In this document: one piece after another, positions 37,001-49,565 of the stretch | Numbering within the stretch: position 1 is the stretch's first letter | Layout of the letters: each line of letters opens with the position of its first letter | Assembly: GCF_003073045.1 (NCBI RefSeq) | Contig: NC_037591.1 | Span: 26,383,319-26,447,318 of the forward strand | Origin: Pomacea canaliculata | Taxonomy: Eukaryota; Mollusca; Gastropoda; Architaenioglossa; Ampullariidae | Direction: 5' to 3' | DNA length: 64,000 bases | The notes under the pieces: model-generated | Database searches by the model: none | Told to the model about the DNA's origin: nothing | Seen by the model: only the letters and a program-made list of their open reading frames with translations | Position numbers and translations under genes: made by a program

Positions 37001-37797
37001 GGGCCGATAACCTGGGAATTTCTTATCGTTATCACGCCCTTTCTTCTTTCCCCTCTAATAATTGAAATAAAACAAAGAACAAACGATTAAACACATCCAC
37101 ATAACAATGCTTGAAAAGTGTGAAGTATATAAAAGACTATATCATATTGGACAAGTCCAATAATGTTTTGAAGAACTGCACCGATATCAAGGAGAGACCC
37201 TTAATAAGACAGAAAAGAAAGACGTGGGCGATGCGTTACCTCTGTGTAAAACTAATCAGTAAGCTTCAAAAAAAAAAAAAAATCAAAACAGACTTTATTG
37301 TCGGTCCAGGAGACCCAGGACAGAAATTTGTCTTCGCTCACAAGGGCAGGCATACATACTCATACAGACATTTAACACACAGGAGTAAAAGTTAAGGAGT
37401 AAAAAAGTGTAGATTGCATCAGTCCATCAAAGCAGTTTATGTTTATCTTAACAAGAAACCTTGGGTTGACCAAGGGCCTAAAAGCTTGAATCGTGCACGC
37501 CAGGAAAAGTTTCTTTGTTTGTCAATCTTTAAAACTTCAATAGGCTAATAGAATTTTGATAACCCCTTCTACTCCTCAGTACATGTACAGTGTTCCTGAC
37601 CGCGTTCGTATTTTTTTTTTTTTTAATTCTTCAGCAACTGCGTGAATGGCAGAGCGAAAGACAGAAACGTGATTTAACGTCAGAAAGATGATTGCATCAA
37701 TATTCAGTCGCTGACTCACCTGTGGAGTACTGGAAGGTTGATGATCAGACATGGCTGCAGGTGATCGAGTAGGTCTCCAGTCTGATGTTATCATCAA
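31063..37797 (-). CDS. Gene C: KH / NERD-like / SF1-like helicase protein, inverted copy
   Basis: Minus-strand exons: 37720-37752 (MSDHQPSSTPQ; an upstream in-frame ATG starts at 37797), 36931-37054, 35857-36020 (KH-like, SGADIEFD then RGTRIQIVEAVKLI), 34499-35182 (nuclease-like), 33708-33913, 32173-32649 (P-loop GPPGTGKT, VIADE), 31641-31928 and 31063-31382 (GLERKVIVCLD, MSRCSSQLVI). Phases agree through the first six exons and between the last two, so this is the cleanest frame of the three. The nuclease motif reads KQGDFDILLIH then VVCKVK, with Lys where A and B have Glu, which predicts loss of catalysis. About 45 residues that precede PLRSPPAVVREV in A and B are not recognisable, and the phase from 32173 to 31928 does not match, so an exon is missing or unseen there. 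A GTT microsatellite lies next to that gap. Confidence 0.77.
32113..32150. repeat. AAC/GTT microsatellite
   Basis: About a dozen AAC units, with interruptions at both ends. It sits just downstream (in gene C sense) of the P-loop exon, where the homologous insert exon would be expected. Confidence 0.9.
33333..33415 (+). repeat. Possible tRNA-derived SINE head
   Basis: tagtgattagagcg resembles an A box, and ccggttcgatacccatg a B box, about 50 bases apart. No clean cloverleaf or acceptor stem closes around them, so a SINE is more likely than a tRNA gene. It lies in an intron of gene C. Confidence 0.4.
37270..37390 (+). repeat. Possible interspersed repeat fragment
   Basis: An A run is followed by gactttattgtcggtccagg and gacagaaatttgtcttcgct. 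This has the look of the conserved 3' parts of animal SINEs and LINEs. No ends could be defined. It lies in intron 1 of gene C. Confidence 0.25.
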
Positions 37798-40478
37798 GGG
37801 TGACAGAAAAAAACCGTCACTGTTATCGGAAAAAATGCCAGTTTACCACGCAAATAAATAACCTTAGGAAACAAACATAACGCATCGTACAGCACAAACT
37901 GCAGCTATGTACCTATCATTACTTTTTATGCACGAAAGGCATCGAGAAAATAATCGATGTTTCGGTGTCGTTGCATACGAGACATGTCCGCCATTAGTCT
38001 AACACTCTGGATTTTCCCCCAAAGCTTTTTTTTTTTTAAAGAGTGTAGAGATAATTATGGCATCGCCATGAAATTGTGATACAAATTTATATACTTTACA
38101 AACATTAGTTTTGGTGTGAATTAATTATAAAGTCCATGCGAGTCTGTTAAAGGTTCAGTGTACTTTATTCTGTAGCGGTATCCTTCTAACGGAATTCCCC
38201 CAAACTGGAATATGAGTAGATTTTTAATTTAGAGCTGATGCGACAGTGAGTGCAAGTACTGCATATATGCAAGCGTTCGTGTACGTGCCTGAGTGAATTG
38301 TGTGTGCATGACAGAACGCCATGTTATCAAGGAATTTAGTGTTAAAATAAAGCAACATCCTACAAATGATAAAACCAGAATAATATAATCTAAGAAGTCT
38401 GTACTTCCATGTTAGTGTGGACCAGAAAAATGATTGCATAGAGATTTCTACAAATCTCTCTGTGGATGTATATCTCGTAATTAAGTTTGGGATACGTTTG
38501 TTACGTGTTGCTTATTTTTATGTTTATATAGTTATTGTGCAGCGAAACAATGGAACTCTCTCCCTTTCCATATCCGCCATCTACCCACTATTGAATCCTT
38601 TAAACGTGCACTGAAAACGCATCTCTTCTGTAAACATTACTCCTAACACCCTTTCCCATAATGCTAGTCCTTTGTCACACCCTTTCCTGATCGTCTTCCT
38701 TTCGCAATATCATGTTACTCTCAGCTCTTGTTTGGTTCTTTGCGTTTTCTGCATTTCACTTTATTCTTCGTTAGTACTGTTGTTTATTCTTTTGTTATCC
38801 TGTCCCTCGTATGCTGTCCATGTTTTGTTCTTGTTCTTAGGCCCTAAGAGCATACTCCATTGGGAGTGTGAATATGAACTTTACAAATTGTGCGTTTATA
38901 AAATCAAATCTCATGCGAACACAAAATGGAAATCAAGAGCATCAGAAAGATGCAATAAACATATTTTACACGTAAAATAATGGAGCAATTACGACTGCTA
39001 TTGTTTCTGAGTAAATACGCCGGAAAATTAATGGTTATTTCTATAAAATCAGGCAACACCTGGTGAATTAACGTGTATTTGCCTTGAAGCTGGTTAAATT
39101 AAAAATGGGGGGGGGGGATGACTAGGGGAGCAGGTATATTCCTGTGTGCAGTAACCCATTCAGAAATGGACTAAAAATTGGTGTCGATTTGAAACCCATT
39201 TTACCATCACATTTTCCATTAATAGAGCATAGATGTGTCTTCTGTACTATGCCAACATTTAAATTTTCTGAAAAACGCTTTAATTTAAAGTTAAAACGTT
39301 TGACATCCATGAATTAACTTTTAACTAATCAAACAGGTGAAAAATGCAGTGAAGATAAAATGGGCACTGCCCTAAAAAAAAAAGTGCCAGAAAAAGTATG
39401 GTTGTTAATCTCACGTCCCAACAAGTGAAAGGACAGGGAACGTTTTTTTCTTTATCTAAGGACAAATTGTCTTGTGCAAGGCCAGCGGCATACTTATTTG
39501 TGGTATGCACATGTGTAACCATGAAACTGCCTAATCTACATCAGATTTCTGAGCTAATGAAACATTTTGTTTAAAAAATAAATTTATTACAGCTCTATTT
39601 CAATCAAAGTTTGGCAGATCAATGAATACTCGAAGACCTGGTTGGTCTTTCAAGCTGCTAGTACGATGAATATGTTAAAATCGTGGGTACATATATCTTG
39701 GAGCACAATGAGCATGAAAATTTTTCACATAGTACTCTTGTTTCCTGGTCCCTTCAAGGGTATAGGATTAGGATTTGGATCAGTAGTAGGGTCAGACAAA
39801 ACCTACAAAACAGAAATGTGATATATTGACAGAGTAGAAGTTCCTAATGACAATCTCCAGCCAGCTATATTCAGTGTTCCCTCAAAGTCTTACAGTATCT
39901 TGCATGTATTGGAACTATTCTAGACACAGTGGTCTGTTGTTCACCGTAAGTCCATGTGGCAAACATAACATGTTATCCTTTACTGTGTAGTGATGGGTGG
40001 GTGAGGGTGTGTGTGTGCATACTAATATTGATCAGTCTTACATGTACCTTCGCTTACATTTCATAATATAATGAGACACATGATTCCTCTATCAAATAGA
40101 CTGAAATGAAAAAAAAACCCAAACAGCCTTCACTTTTGGTGTTCTTTCATAAATTAAAAAAAATACCATCACTCTTTCCATAAACCACAGATTTGTTTTC
40201 CCCACTCACTTGGACAAACATCCTCTCCTATGCAGCAATTAAAGAATTACATTCTCCTTCAAATTAATCTTAAAGGAAACATTTTTTCCAAATTTTCTGA
40301 ATAACAAGCCATGGATTTGTAATGAAGGCAGCTTTGTTATTGTCTGAATAAAGTAATATTATTAATAAAAATAATTACACATTGAAAGTCCAGTTTTCAC
40401 AGAGGTATGTAAAATTACATTCTGCCACTGCTGACATGTAAAACAGCAAACATTTGTTAACCTTTATTAGAGTTGCTC
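37798..40478. other. Intergenic region between gene C and the transporter gene
   Basis: It contains a LINE tail (38540-38890), a G run near 39110 and probably the 3' untranslated region of the transporter, with TTTATT (AATAAA on the minus strand) at 39584-39589 and 40463-40468. No further gene was recognised. Confidence 0.5.
38540..38890 (+). mobile_element. LINE 3'-end fragment
   Basis: A frame to the stop at 38644-38646 reads WNSLPFHIRHLPTIESF then KRALKTHLFCKHYS, the C-terminal end of many LINE reverse-transcriptase ORFs. The 3' untranslated part ends near gtgtgaatatgaactttaca. It is the same family as the fragment at 7.6 kb. Upstream domains are absent (5' truncation). Confidence 0.75.
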
Positions 40479-43400
40479 TTAATGGATATCAATGCCCTTA
40501 GTGTTGGGTAGCTGCACAGACATAAGTCCACCAAATGACATGAGGGCAGCCACCAGAATCATAGGAACTGCACAGTGTACGTCAACCAACACACCAAAGA
40601 TGATGTTACCCAAGATGGCTGCAATCCTGGCTATGCCAGTCTGTATCCCAAAGGCTGTGGACCTGAAACATTTCAAGTATCAAGCTGTGCTCATTGTATG
40701 CACACTGAAAAAAGCTAAAACCGGTATTTCACAGTCTCCATAATGCCTCTCCTGCATTTACATGTTGCAGATTCTTCTATAACCCATATCTTGACCTCTT
40801 GTACTAGATGTAATCTTATCCATAAAAATCTCAAACCAATTCTCCTGCTGTAACGTGTTTCACACATAGAATTTCTAAATGTACATGAAATAATCTACCT
40901 AATGTTACAAATAATGATTGACATCAACATAAAACATGAATAGCATTCTGGATACTATGATATGAGTGTGTGTATATATATATATACATGCATATATGCA
41001 AACACATAATACACTCACCGAACATTTGTGGGAAAGAGTTCTGTCTGCAAGACATCAAGGGTATTAAATCCTACTGTCGAGACAGCACCAAACACACAAG
41101 ACATCAAGACGTTCTGCCATCGTTCATGAACAAACCACAGGAGAAAAACTGTGAGACCAGATATCACCATGCTGCTTGCTGTAACACATACACAATGCAT
41201 GCTTTCCATGTTACGTTTCCCACAGCAAAAAACACTTATCGCATCAACAAAAAATAATCCAAAACTCACTTCTATCAAAACAGTGGACTCAAAACCTCAA
41301 ATGATGCTGGCTACACATACATAAAAGAATTCGACGACCGATGCGGTCCATCAATACGATGGTGAGAAGATTTCCAGGCAAGTTGGACACAGCAGTGAGA
41401 AATCCTTCCAAGTAAACGATGTTTCCTGGCTGAGTGCAGTCAATGTGAGTTGAATTGCTGCTGGTGTTGGTGTTAGTACTGCCACTGCCAGGTTCACACA
41501 GCGTGCCTCCATTTTTGTCAATTCGATTGAAGATCTCCGGGAACCACATGAACAATCCGTAGTAACTGGAAGGAAAATGACAGTGATACAATTAATGACC
41601 AGAACAATGTTGTGTCGTCCCTCCACACCCAGGCTCACACAACTGCACACAATCAAGAATACAGAAACAGGCAAGATGAAAGTTAAAGCAACAAAAAGAT
41701 TGCCATTTTCTTTAAAATTATTTGTCACTATTTTAGTTTGTAATGAAGACGTTTTTCATTTCATCAAGGTCAGGTAATCACCTATCATTCTATTGTCGGG
41801 CAACAACAACAAAAAACCAAAAAAACCCTACAGCATACACTCACCCAAATGCAATGGCAAAATTTACAATAAGCAAAATGCAGGTAACAAAACGCAAAGG
41901 AGGACGAAATAATTCCACAGAACTGTTTAGCATCTGCAAAGAAAGACCAGACAATTTATTATGCTACATAGAGCTGCAACCATAAAGGACTTCTTTAAAA
42001 ACTGGACAAACCTATTTAGAGCATTTCCTTAACATGTATACAATGCTAAAATCCTACAACTTCCCTCAAACACTATCCTCATGTCTGAGCATTAAGCTGC
42101 ACATTAGCTAATGATCATTGCACCATCCATTTATAAGACAAACAAAATTACTGACCCCTGAAAAATGGCAGCATCCTTCTGGCTGGCTGACCTCTACGCT
42201 CTCCTCCAGAATAACAGATTTTCCAGTCTTGTGGTCCGAGGACAGGAGCAGGCGGGATATCTGAAAAATCAATTTGTTTTATCAGTCATTAACCATCATA
42301 ACAAGACGCCAGTTACTGGCAGGCAAAAAAAGAACAAGATCAAAACCTTTTTAAAAAAAAAATCTTCACAAATGTGTGTACATATATTTTTCAATGCATA
42401 TATTCATTCTTTTTTTTCTCTATGTGAATGTGGGTAGGGGAATAAGACATCTACAACCTTATAGCTCATTCTGGAAGAACAGAACGAATTTTGAATTCTA
42501 TTCCCTTCACAAACAAGAAAGGAAAGTGAAGTTTTCGTGAAACCTTTTTTTGTATACCAGGGGAGGAAACTCACATCCTCACGGAAATGAATGCTCATAG
42601 CTGAGATCTTGTCTGATGATTTCTAAGCCTTTAAAGCAGCAGGCAATAATTCAGACAATAATTATGCTTAATAAACACTTAAAGACAACAAAATTGCAGA
42701 TATGCCAATTATAGGTTTTTCTACAAGCAGAATAAAGGCACAGCACTTACATCAAAGGGATTATCTGATTTGTTGATGCAGTGGACCCTTTTCAGCACAT
42801 CTAAGGCTTTTTCTTCTTTTCCTGCCTACAATAATAAGATTAAACAACAATATTAAATTTGTTTCTTCATATCAACTTAAGATATTTAGCATTTAATAAC
42901 TGAATTCTACAAATTTATTTCTTTCAGCAACAAAGAAGAAAGAAAAATAAACACTTCACTTTTTCACATCTGAAACCTTCTCTCTAAAATGTGTAAATGT
43001 ATGAAGCTATAAAATCTACAAGGGACAAAAATAAAGCAGAGAAGATGATATACAAAAGACTAATACCTCTGCTTTGAATTTTACTCATCAAAATACACTT
43101 TTTATTATAATGATTTTCATATTCGACTTCTGTAAGCTTTATCAGATTCAGACAACTGCAAAAACTCAACAGAGTTCAAGTGTTTTTCATTTCTGATAAT
43201 TTATTTTTAATATTTTGTTAATTTTTCACCAAATTCTATTCCACTGCAAAAAGTGTACCGTTTCCCCTGCTCTATTTTCTCAGCATCCTAGTCACCCCTT
43301 GTTCTTCCCCAGTCTTCTCCTATATTTATCTAAAGCATACTCCTTTTCTATAGAAACTTCTAATGTGTCAAATAACATCTGAATGGCATATTTACTTTGC

Positions 43401-46324
43401 ACTCATAGATCTGTGCCCACTTAAATTTAGCCCACACGCATTGGTAAACTGAGAGATAGGCAAATCCAGTAAATATGATAATCAACCAAGCTAGCTGAGA
43501 ATAATTTAAAATCATCTAAGATGACAGAAAAACTGATTGTGTTCATAAAATAAGAATAAGATTACAAGAAACAATTTGGCTAATGTGGAGAGAGTATACA
43601 GATACAAGTATATATGTGTTTACTTGTGTGGAAAATCCTAGAAGGTATTTTTGTGTCTTGTATATATGACAAGCATACTGACCTGAAGAAGGAATTTGGG
43701 GCTCTCAGGCATAAACAGAAATAGGATGGCTGAGGAGAGACTGGGGATGGTGCAAAGAGCAATGAATATTCTCCAGCTGTTGAATGTAAAATTTGTAGAA
43801 AAGTATCCCAGGCCTGAGTGAGGGATCACAAGCCATGCCAAACCTGATCACATCAAACACACACACAACCACATGAAAACAACACCTGACAAAGTTAACG
43901 CTGAACATTCACAACTATCGTACGAGCCTTATATGTAAGTGTTAACACATGGAACTGTCTGTGGTGGTATATTTTACTCTGTGAAAAACATAAGCTTAGA
44001 CCAGAGAAGGCGGATTTGAACTGAGTATCTATAAAAATATGAAAAGGTTACCACAAAGAAGTCCCAACCACACCCAGACTAATTCTTGTCAATGTGAAAG
44101 TGACCAATTTATACACCAGGCCTACCTGCAGCCAGAATGTTTCCACCCATCCAAAATGTGGCCAGGACTGAAATCATTGACCCCCGTCTGGTTTTTGCCT
44201 GAAACTCTGTGAAGTATGTGAAGATGACTGGCATGCTACCACCCACTCTGAATCACAAAGACAAACAGAAATTTAAGTGCTTATTAGGATTAGTTTTTGC
44301 TATAAAATATGTACTCTCTCTCTAAATATATACACGCACACACATTTGTACAGAAATACAAGAAATCCACTAAAAAATACACACATTTTTAAAAAAATAT
44401 AAAAGATGAAAAAAGAAAAAGATGTATAAAACACCTGCTCCACTCCTTTTTTTTAAAAAAAAAAAACTATATACAAGAAGACAGATAGACTTAATTCATC
44501 ACAAACAATGCATGCAGACAGGCTAAAAGATAACAAATGAGAAGACAGGATAAAACTAACCTGGTAAAGGTAGATTCCTAAAGAAGCATAAATACTATGT
44601 AACAGTTTTACAATCTCAAGAAAACTGATGTAGGGTACAAATGTATTCAAATATACAGGTCTTTTTCCTTTTTCATTTCATCTTTTGCATTTTTTAAAAA
44701 TTTGTCTTTTTTTCAGGAGGATTTCTTATATTTAAATATACAAGTTATTAAAATGAAAAATGGAGATGCTCACCCAACTCCACTGATGAAGCGCATCAGA
44801 AGGAAGAGCCAGAAGACCTGTGAAATAGAAGACAAAAGTCCTCCAATACCATTCATGGCTAGAGACCACATCAGCACTGCACGACGGCCTGAATGGTCCG
44901 CAAGAGAACCCCAGAACAAGCCGCCAAACATCATACCTGTCAGAGACATCCTATGTCAAACCTTGCAAACTGAACACATAGCCTTTTGTTATATAGATCC
45001 TCTTGTGCATGTGCATGAAACAATGTGAGCATAATCAATTCATCTATAATACACATATGTAAGATAGAAAAAGTGTTCTTTTAACTGATGTTGTCAGAAC
45101 AGCTGTATAACATCAAAAAATTTCAATAGTTTTCATGACATACTGCTATTTGCCTTAGCACTCACCAACAAAAACAATAGCATTCAGCCATCCTTTGTCC
45201 TGTGAAGACAGATGAAGGTCACACGTTGCCGATGGCAACAGGAAAGACACTGACAGAACCTCAATAGCATCACTGGACACCGCCCACCCACAAAGTAAGA
45301 GAAGCAGTACATGGAATCTGCCGACATCTAAAAAAGAAGCCCATCAAAAAAACAGCCACACATGTGACAGGCATGCACACACAAACCCACCCATTCACAT
45401 ATGCAAGCATATGAACTACTACACAATTTATGGTGTCTGACTTATGATCTATATTTGACGAGAAAGAAAACTCCAGAAATATTGCACACTTGGCCAGATA
45501 AAAACATGATGCAAGCCTATGTCACTGTACAATTACAAAATGGAGCAAAAACAGTACTTACCAATAACAAGAAGACTCTCTTCATATGTCAGTGTGGTTT
45601 GAGCATTCAGGACTGGTTTGAGACCACCTGAAAACAATCTTTAAGAACTTCGAAAAAGACGAGAAAATTATAAGACATTCTGTTTTAAAAGTTGACAATA
45701 ATATTCACTATATCTTTCATTCTTCATTAGTTGAATAGCTCAAAATTGTCTACTACAAATATGTCCCAGCTATGTCTGCTATAAACTTTTTCACAGATCA
45801 ATTTTTTTCACAATGTTTGCAATACTAGAGTAATAGCTGAAATGTTAGAGGTAAGTAGGAACTATAAGTACTAGAGAGCAATGGTGCATTTAGAATTCTA
45901 ACTCCCATATTCAAACATTCTGAAGATCAGCATAAGAAACTGCACTCAAACTATTCCATGTTTGCCCTCCAGACTTGTTAATATTGTTTACAAAAACAAG
46001 AGTTTTGACTTAATAACGATGCTTTCTTTCTATACACGGGTGATGCTGAGTGGGTCTGGGTGATGAGAGGCGTATTATTTATTTGTATATTCACACAAGT
46101 GCCGTTTACTAAATTACATCCCTATTCAATCATCAACATATCAATAAAATGACTAAATTAAAAAGGTTTCATGAAATGTTGCCTGAGGCATAGAGATCTT
46201 CGATACCTTGACAATAGCGGGTCTCTCCATCACCCAGCAGCTTAGTCTCTTCATCCCCCGTCAATCCATCGTCGTCGTCCTCAACACCGTTGCTTTTGAC
46301 TCGGCTGGTTGCTGAGTCATCCAT
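40479..46324 (-). CDS. SV2/SVOP-like major facilitator transporter, 12 exons
   Basis: Membrane transporter of the synaptic vesicle glycoprotein 2 / SVOP branch of the major facilitator superfamily; substrate unknown. Exons: 46207-46324, 45562-45627, 45166-45327, 44774-44936, 44126-44247, 43683-43843, 42751-42825, 42192-42260, 41845-41933, 41321-41565, 41019-41178, 40479-40662. They sum to 1614 bases (537 residues) with every phase matching. An acidic cytosolic N-terminus (EDDDDGLTGDEETKLL) precedes the first membrane segment. The family loop reads GSLADHSGRRA, followed by GGSMPVIFTYFTEF, MPESPKFLL and, in the second half, LMDRIGRRILL. The loop after YYGLFMWFPEIF holds NSS and NST glycosylation sequons but is short, without the long luminal domain of vertebrate SV2. 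Start ATG at 46322-46324. It is divergent to the NATD1-like gene. Confidence 0.9.
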
Positions 46325-47613
46325 AGGAACTGGGACAATGTAAAACCTTCGAGGACTTCTTACATCAGACCCTATGGAAGATGCAGCCCCCTACTGACTC
46401 CAAAAGCTACCACAGGCTAGCGCATTGTGATTGTATATATATATACAAGGAAAGTAAACCTTGACAAATTAAAATTTCGCTTACATCGCCAAGCACACTG
46501 ATTGTTTTAGAATTAACATCGTGCAAGTACACTATACTATAAAATAGTCTCTACTGGATATAACGCTGAAAATAATCCACAGGCTCCATTAAACTGGACA
46601 GCAAAAAGGAGTTGGTGGATTTGTTTGTTATCAAGAGATGAAAGGTCCGAAGCGACGTGGATGCGGGAGATAACTCTTTCTGAACACGACGGGTAAACAA
46701 TGCCCCGTCCAACTGTCCTCGCTCAGCACTTCAGAGCGTTGAGCAAGTGCACGGTTTCAAACTGTCCACAGATCAACACCAGTATCAGAAGCGCTTTCGG
46801 TAATATTGATATATCTCTTATTGTCATGAAGATTTTCTTGACGATATTTTTTTAAAGGCTATATATATATTGGACGAAGGTCGCCGTTAATACGTCGGAA
46901 TCGAGTTTAATCCCTGCGGTCAGACTCATCTCGTATTCATAGTAGTTTTTTTCCCCGCTTTGTACTGCCTAAACAAGCGACCGTTGCCTGTATTTGCTTT
47001 TCTTATAAGCGAGTAATACGGTATCTGCAATGGAATTTTCTCTCTACTATTAAGGAAGAAGAAAAATACCCTCGTGATAATCGTCATCGTTAGTAGCAGC
47101 ACCAGTAGCTTAATTATCAGATCAGTAGTCTAAATTACTCAAAGTTGCTTTATACTTAAACTAGCAAGCAACATTAAAAAAAAGTTCAACAAAGTTTTTA
47201 TGTTGTTTTGATTACTTGTCTTCGCTCAGCATCTCAAATACTTTTTGGAGCTTTTGTAGTTATATTTCCAAATATACTGAGCAGCTATTTCATGTGTTAG
47301 ATACTTTTTTATCAGTTTATTATTATATGAAATATAAAAGTCGAGGTTAAAAGGCAGAGAGATTAATGTCTCAAAATGATTCACAGCAGTCATTTACAAG
47401 CACATCAGCATAATATAAGTCAATAAAGGCAGGTTAAGATATTGTCAAAGAAAAAAGTGACTCACTGATGAAAATGAACTTGTCCTGTACTTAGAATCCT
47501 TACTACATTTTCTATTCGGCTTGTATATTTTATCAGCTAGAAGTTTAAAGGTGTACATGGAAATACATTGTTTTGTGGCAGAATTTCAAATTTGCTTTCT
47601 ATTTATCTCACAG
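46325..47613. promoter_or_regulatory. Divergent promoter region between the transporter and the NATD1-like gene
   Basis: About 1.3 kb separates the two head-to-head coding starts, so both promoters and 5' exons should lie here. No specific element was identified. The part at 46560-46800 is less AT-rich than its surroundings. Confidence 0.4.
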
Positions 47614-49565
47614 GTTTGCTTGTACCTTTCAACCTAAGAATAGTGTTTTCATGTTTACACCAGATCAAAGTGCCAGAAAAACACCATTGCCTGCACACTT
47701 AGCATTGATGATGAGTACGCATGTAAAGGGAGGAGATCGATGTGGAGATGAGGATTGCAAAGAGCTTGTCCGAGTGTTTCACGATAAATCTAACAAGCAG
47801 TTCTTCATTGACCTGTCACCACATGGTAATCTGTGTGTGCTCTTTAAGTATCCATGTCTGTAAGGTTTTGTTTCCATATGTATATGCCTATAGATATGTA
47901 TATATGTGAGTGATTACGTGAATATGTGAGAGATGCTTTCTTGTTAGAATTTTTGCCATACCAAGACTTAAAGCAGACTTTCAATGCACATAAAATTCAG
48001 TTATCATCCTAGATCAACCTTTAAAATTTTCCTCTCTGTGCATGTTTTAATCCTGCTTAATTTCATGAGAGTTAGGGTGTTCTCAGTTTTGTGAACAGCT
48101 GTAGTTTAATTATAATAAAATTATTTTTAATTGTAATAAACTTTGAGAAGGGTAAGTGGAGGCAAGATATCAGTAAAGAGCAAGTCATATGGAATATACA
48201 ATTTGAGTTTCTACATCAAGGAATACAAATAATACAATAATATCTAAACAATACAAGTAACGCACTATATAAAAGTGCGATTTATTATTATTATTAAGTA
48301 GCAAGTGTGAAGTTGATCTGTGTGCGACGTTATTCATTTGTAGTTATGTGATTAGTGTGGTTACTATATTTGGAAAACTATCGGTCCACTCAGCAGCAAA
48401 TGATTACGTTATCGGAGAAAGCAAAATGCAGTAATGAAAGAGTTTGGGGCTTCACTTTTCCTGTGTTGTGCCCTAAACACAGTGTGCCAATTATAGGACA
48501 TGGTAACCTACTTACACTTTACTATGGCCATGTCATGAAATCTTATATCATTTACCATCTTTTCACCGGGTGTAAAGAAGTTTCATTATACTTGGGGGAA
48601 AGTGGATAGGTAAATAGTTAAAGCACTGGTCCAAACCCAAAGATGTGCTGGATAGATACTGGTGTGGTGCATCAACTTCTTCCAGTCACCCACCTGTTGG
48701 ACGAGTACTTGGCTCGAAGATGACCTTTTTTTGTTTCCATCCGTCATGTACCACCCTACAATTGAGTATTTTTTATGCTACTCTTATGTGTTACCTTGGA
48801 ACTGAGATGCTGTTGTAAGTAATCTTCTGCATGCCAAAATTTGGGCAAAAAAAACACATCAGAATATCAGCATCTGCATTTGAAGTACAACTTCTGTTTT
48901 GACTTGCCTTTAACAATTTAAGCCATTTTTCATTTTGTTAGCCAAGGCAATTCTGCAGTATAAGACTGAGGGTCAACACAGAGTCAACTTGTTTAACACT
49001 GAGGTGCCAAAAGAGTTCCAGAAACGGGGCATTGCAGGACGGCTGGCTAAGGTATTCATTGTTAACTTAAAGATATCACTTGACATTACTTTCTACTTCC
49101 TTATTATGACACCGACATAATAATTTTACAGCAATGAATCTTTACAACAATTTCAGATAACATAAAGATAGTGTAAAGATTAATAAAGCTGGGAAGTATC
49201 AAATCTATGCTTGTTGAAACTGTGCACTTAAACTTCAACAAGATTATTTTGTAAATCACACATTTGAAACAATGAGCAAAATATATTTAAGATTAAATGC
49301 TTGATGCTGCATCCATGGCCTGTAAAGTCCAAGATTTTGAGGTATTTTATGACCTGAATTTGTTGTGCATGTAGTGCAGTCTTGTGAACACAGCACAATA
49401 AGCACTTCTACTGTGTTGAACTTGCAGGTAGTTTTGGACCATTTTTCAGCCAACAAAACCTACATGAGACTCAGCTGTAGCTACTTGCAGAATTATGTCC
49501 ACCGGTGCCCACAATCACAACACATGAAGTGGATTCTCAGGAAGGATGGGAGCACACCTTGTTAA
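47614..49565 (+). CDS. NATD1-like GNAT-fold acetyltransferase-domain protein
   Basis: Small protein like vertebrate NATD1 (GTLF3). Exons: 47614-47825, 48942-49051 and 49428-49565. If translation starts at ATG 47651 the product is 140 residues, but the frame is open back to the acceptor at 47614, so an upstream start exon is possible. Exon 1 holds LVRVFHDKSNKQFFIDL, exon 2 AILQYKTEGQHRVNLF and then TEVPKEFQKRGIAGRLAK, matching the NATD1 TEVP...RGxA acetyl-CoA-binding region. Exon 3 holds VLDHFSANKTYMRLSCSYLQ then NYVHR, like the family's C-terminal helix and strand. Phases are consistent (1, then 0). The biochemical role of NATD1 is poorly known. AATAAA near 50427 is a possible 3' end. Confidence 0.85.

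Noticed and set aside
48600-48730. Possible tRNA-like or SINE sequence (agttaaagcactgg and later part)
   Set aside because: No B box or cloverleaf could be drawn; not enough to call.
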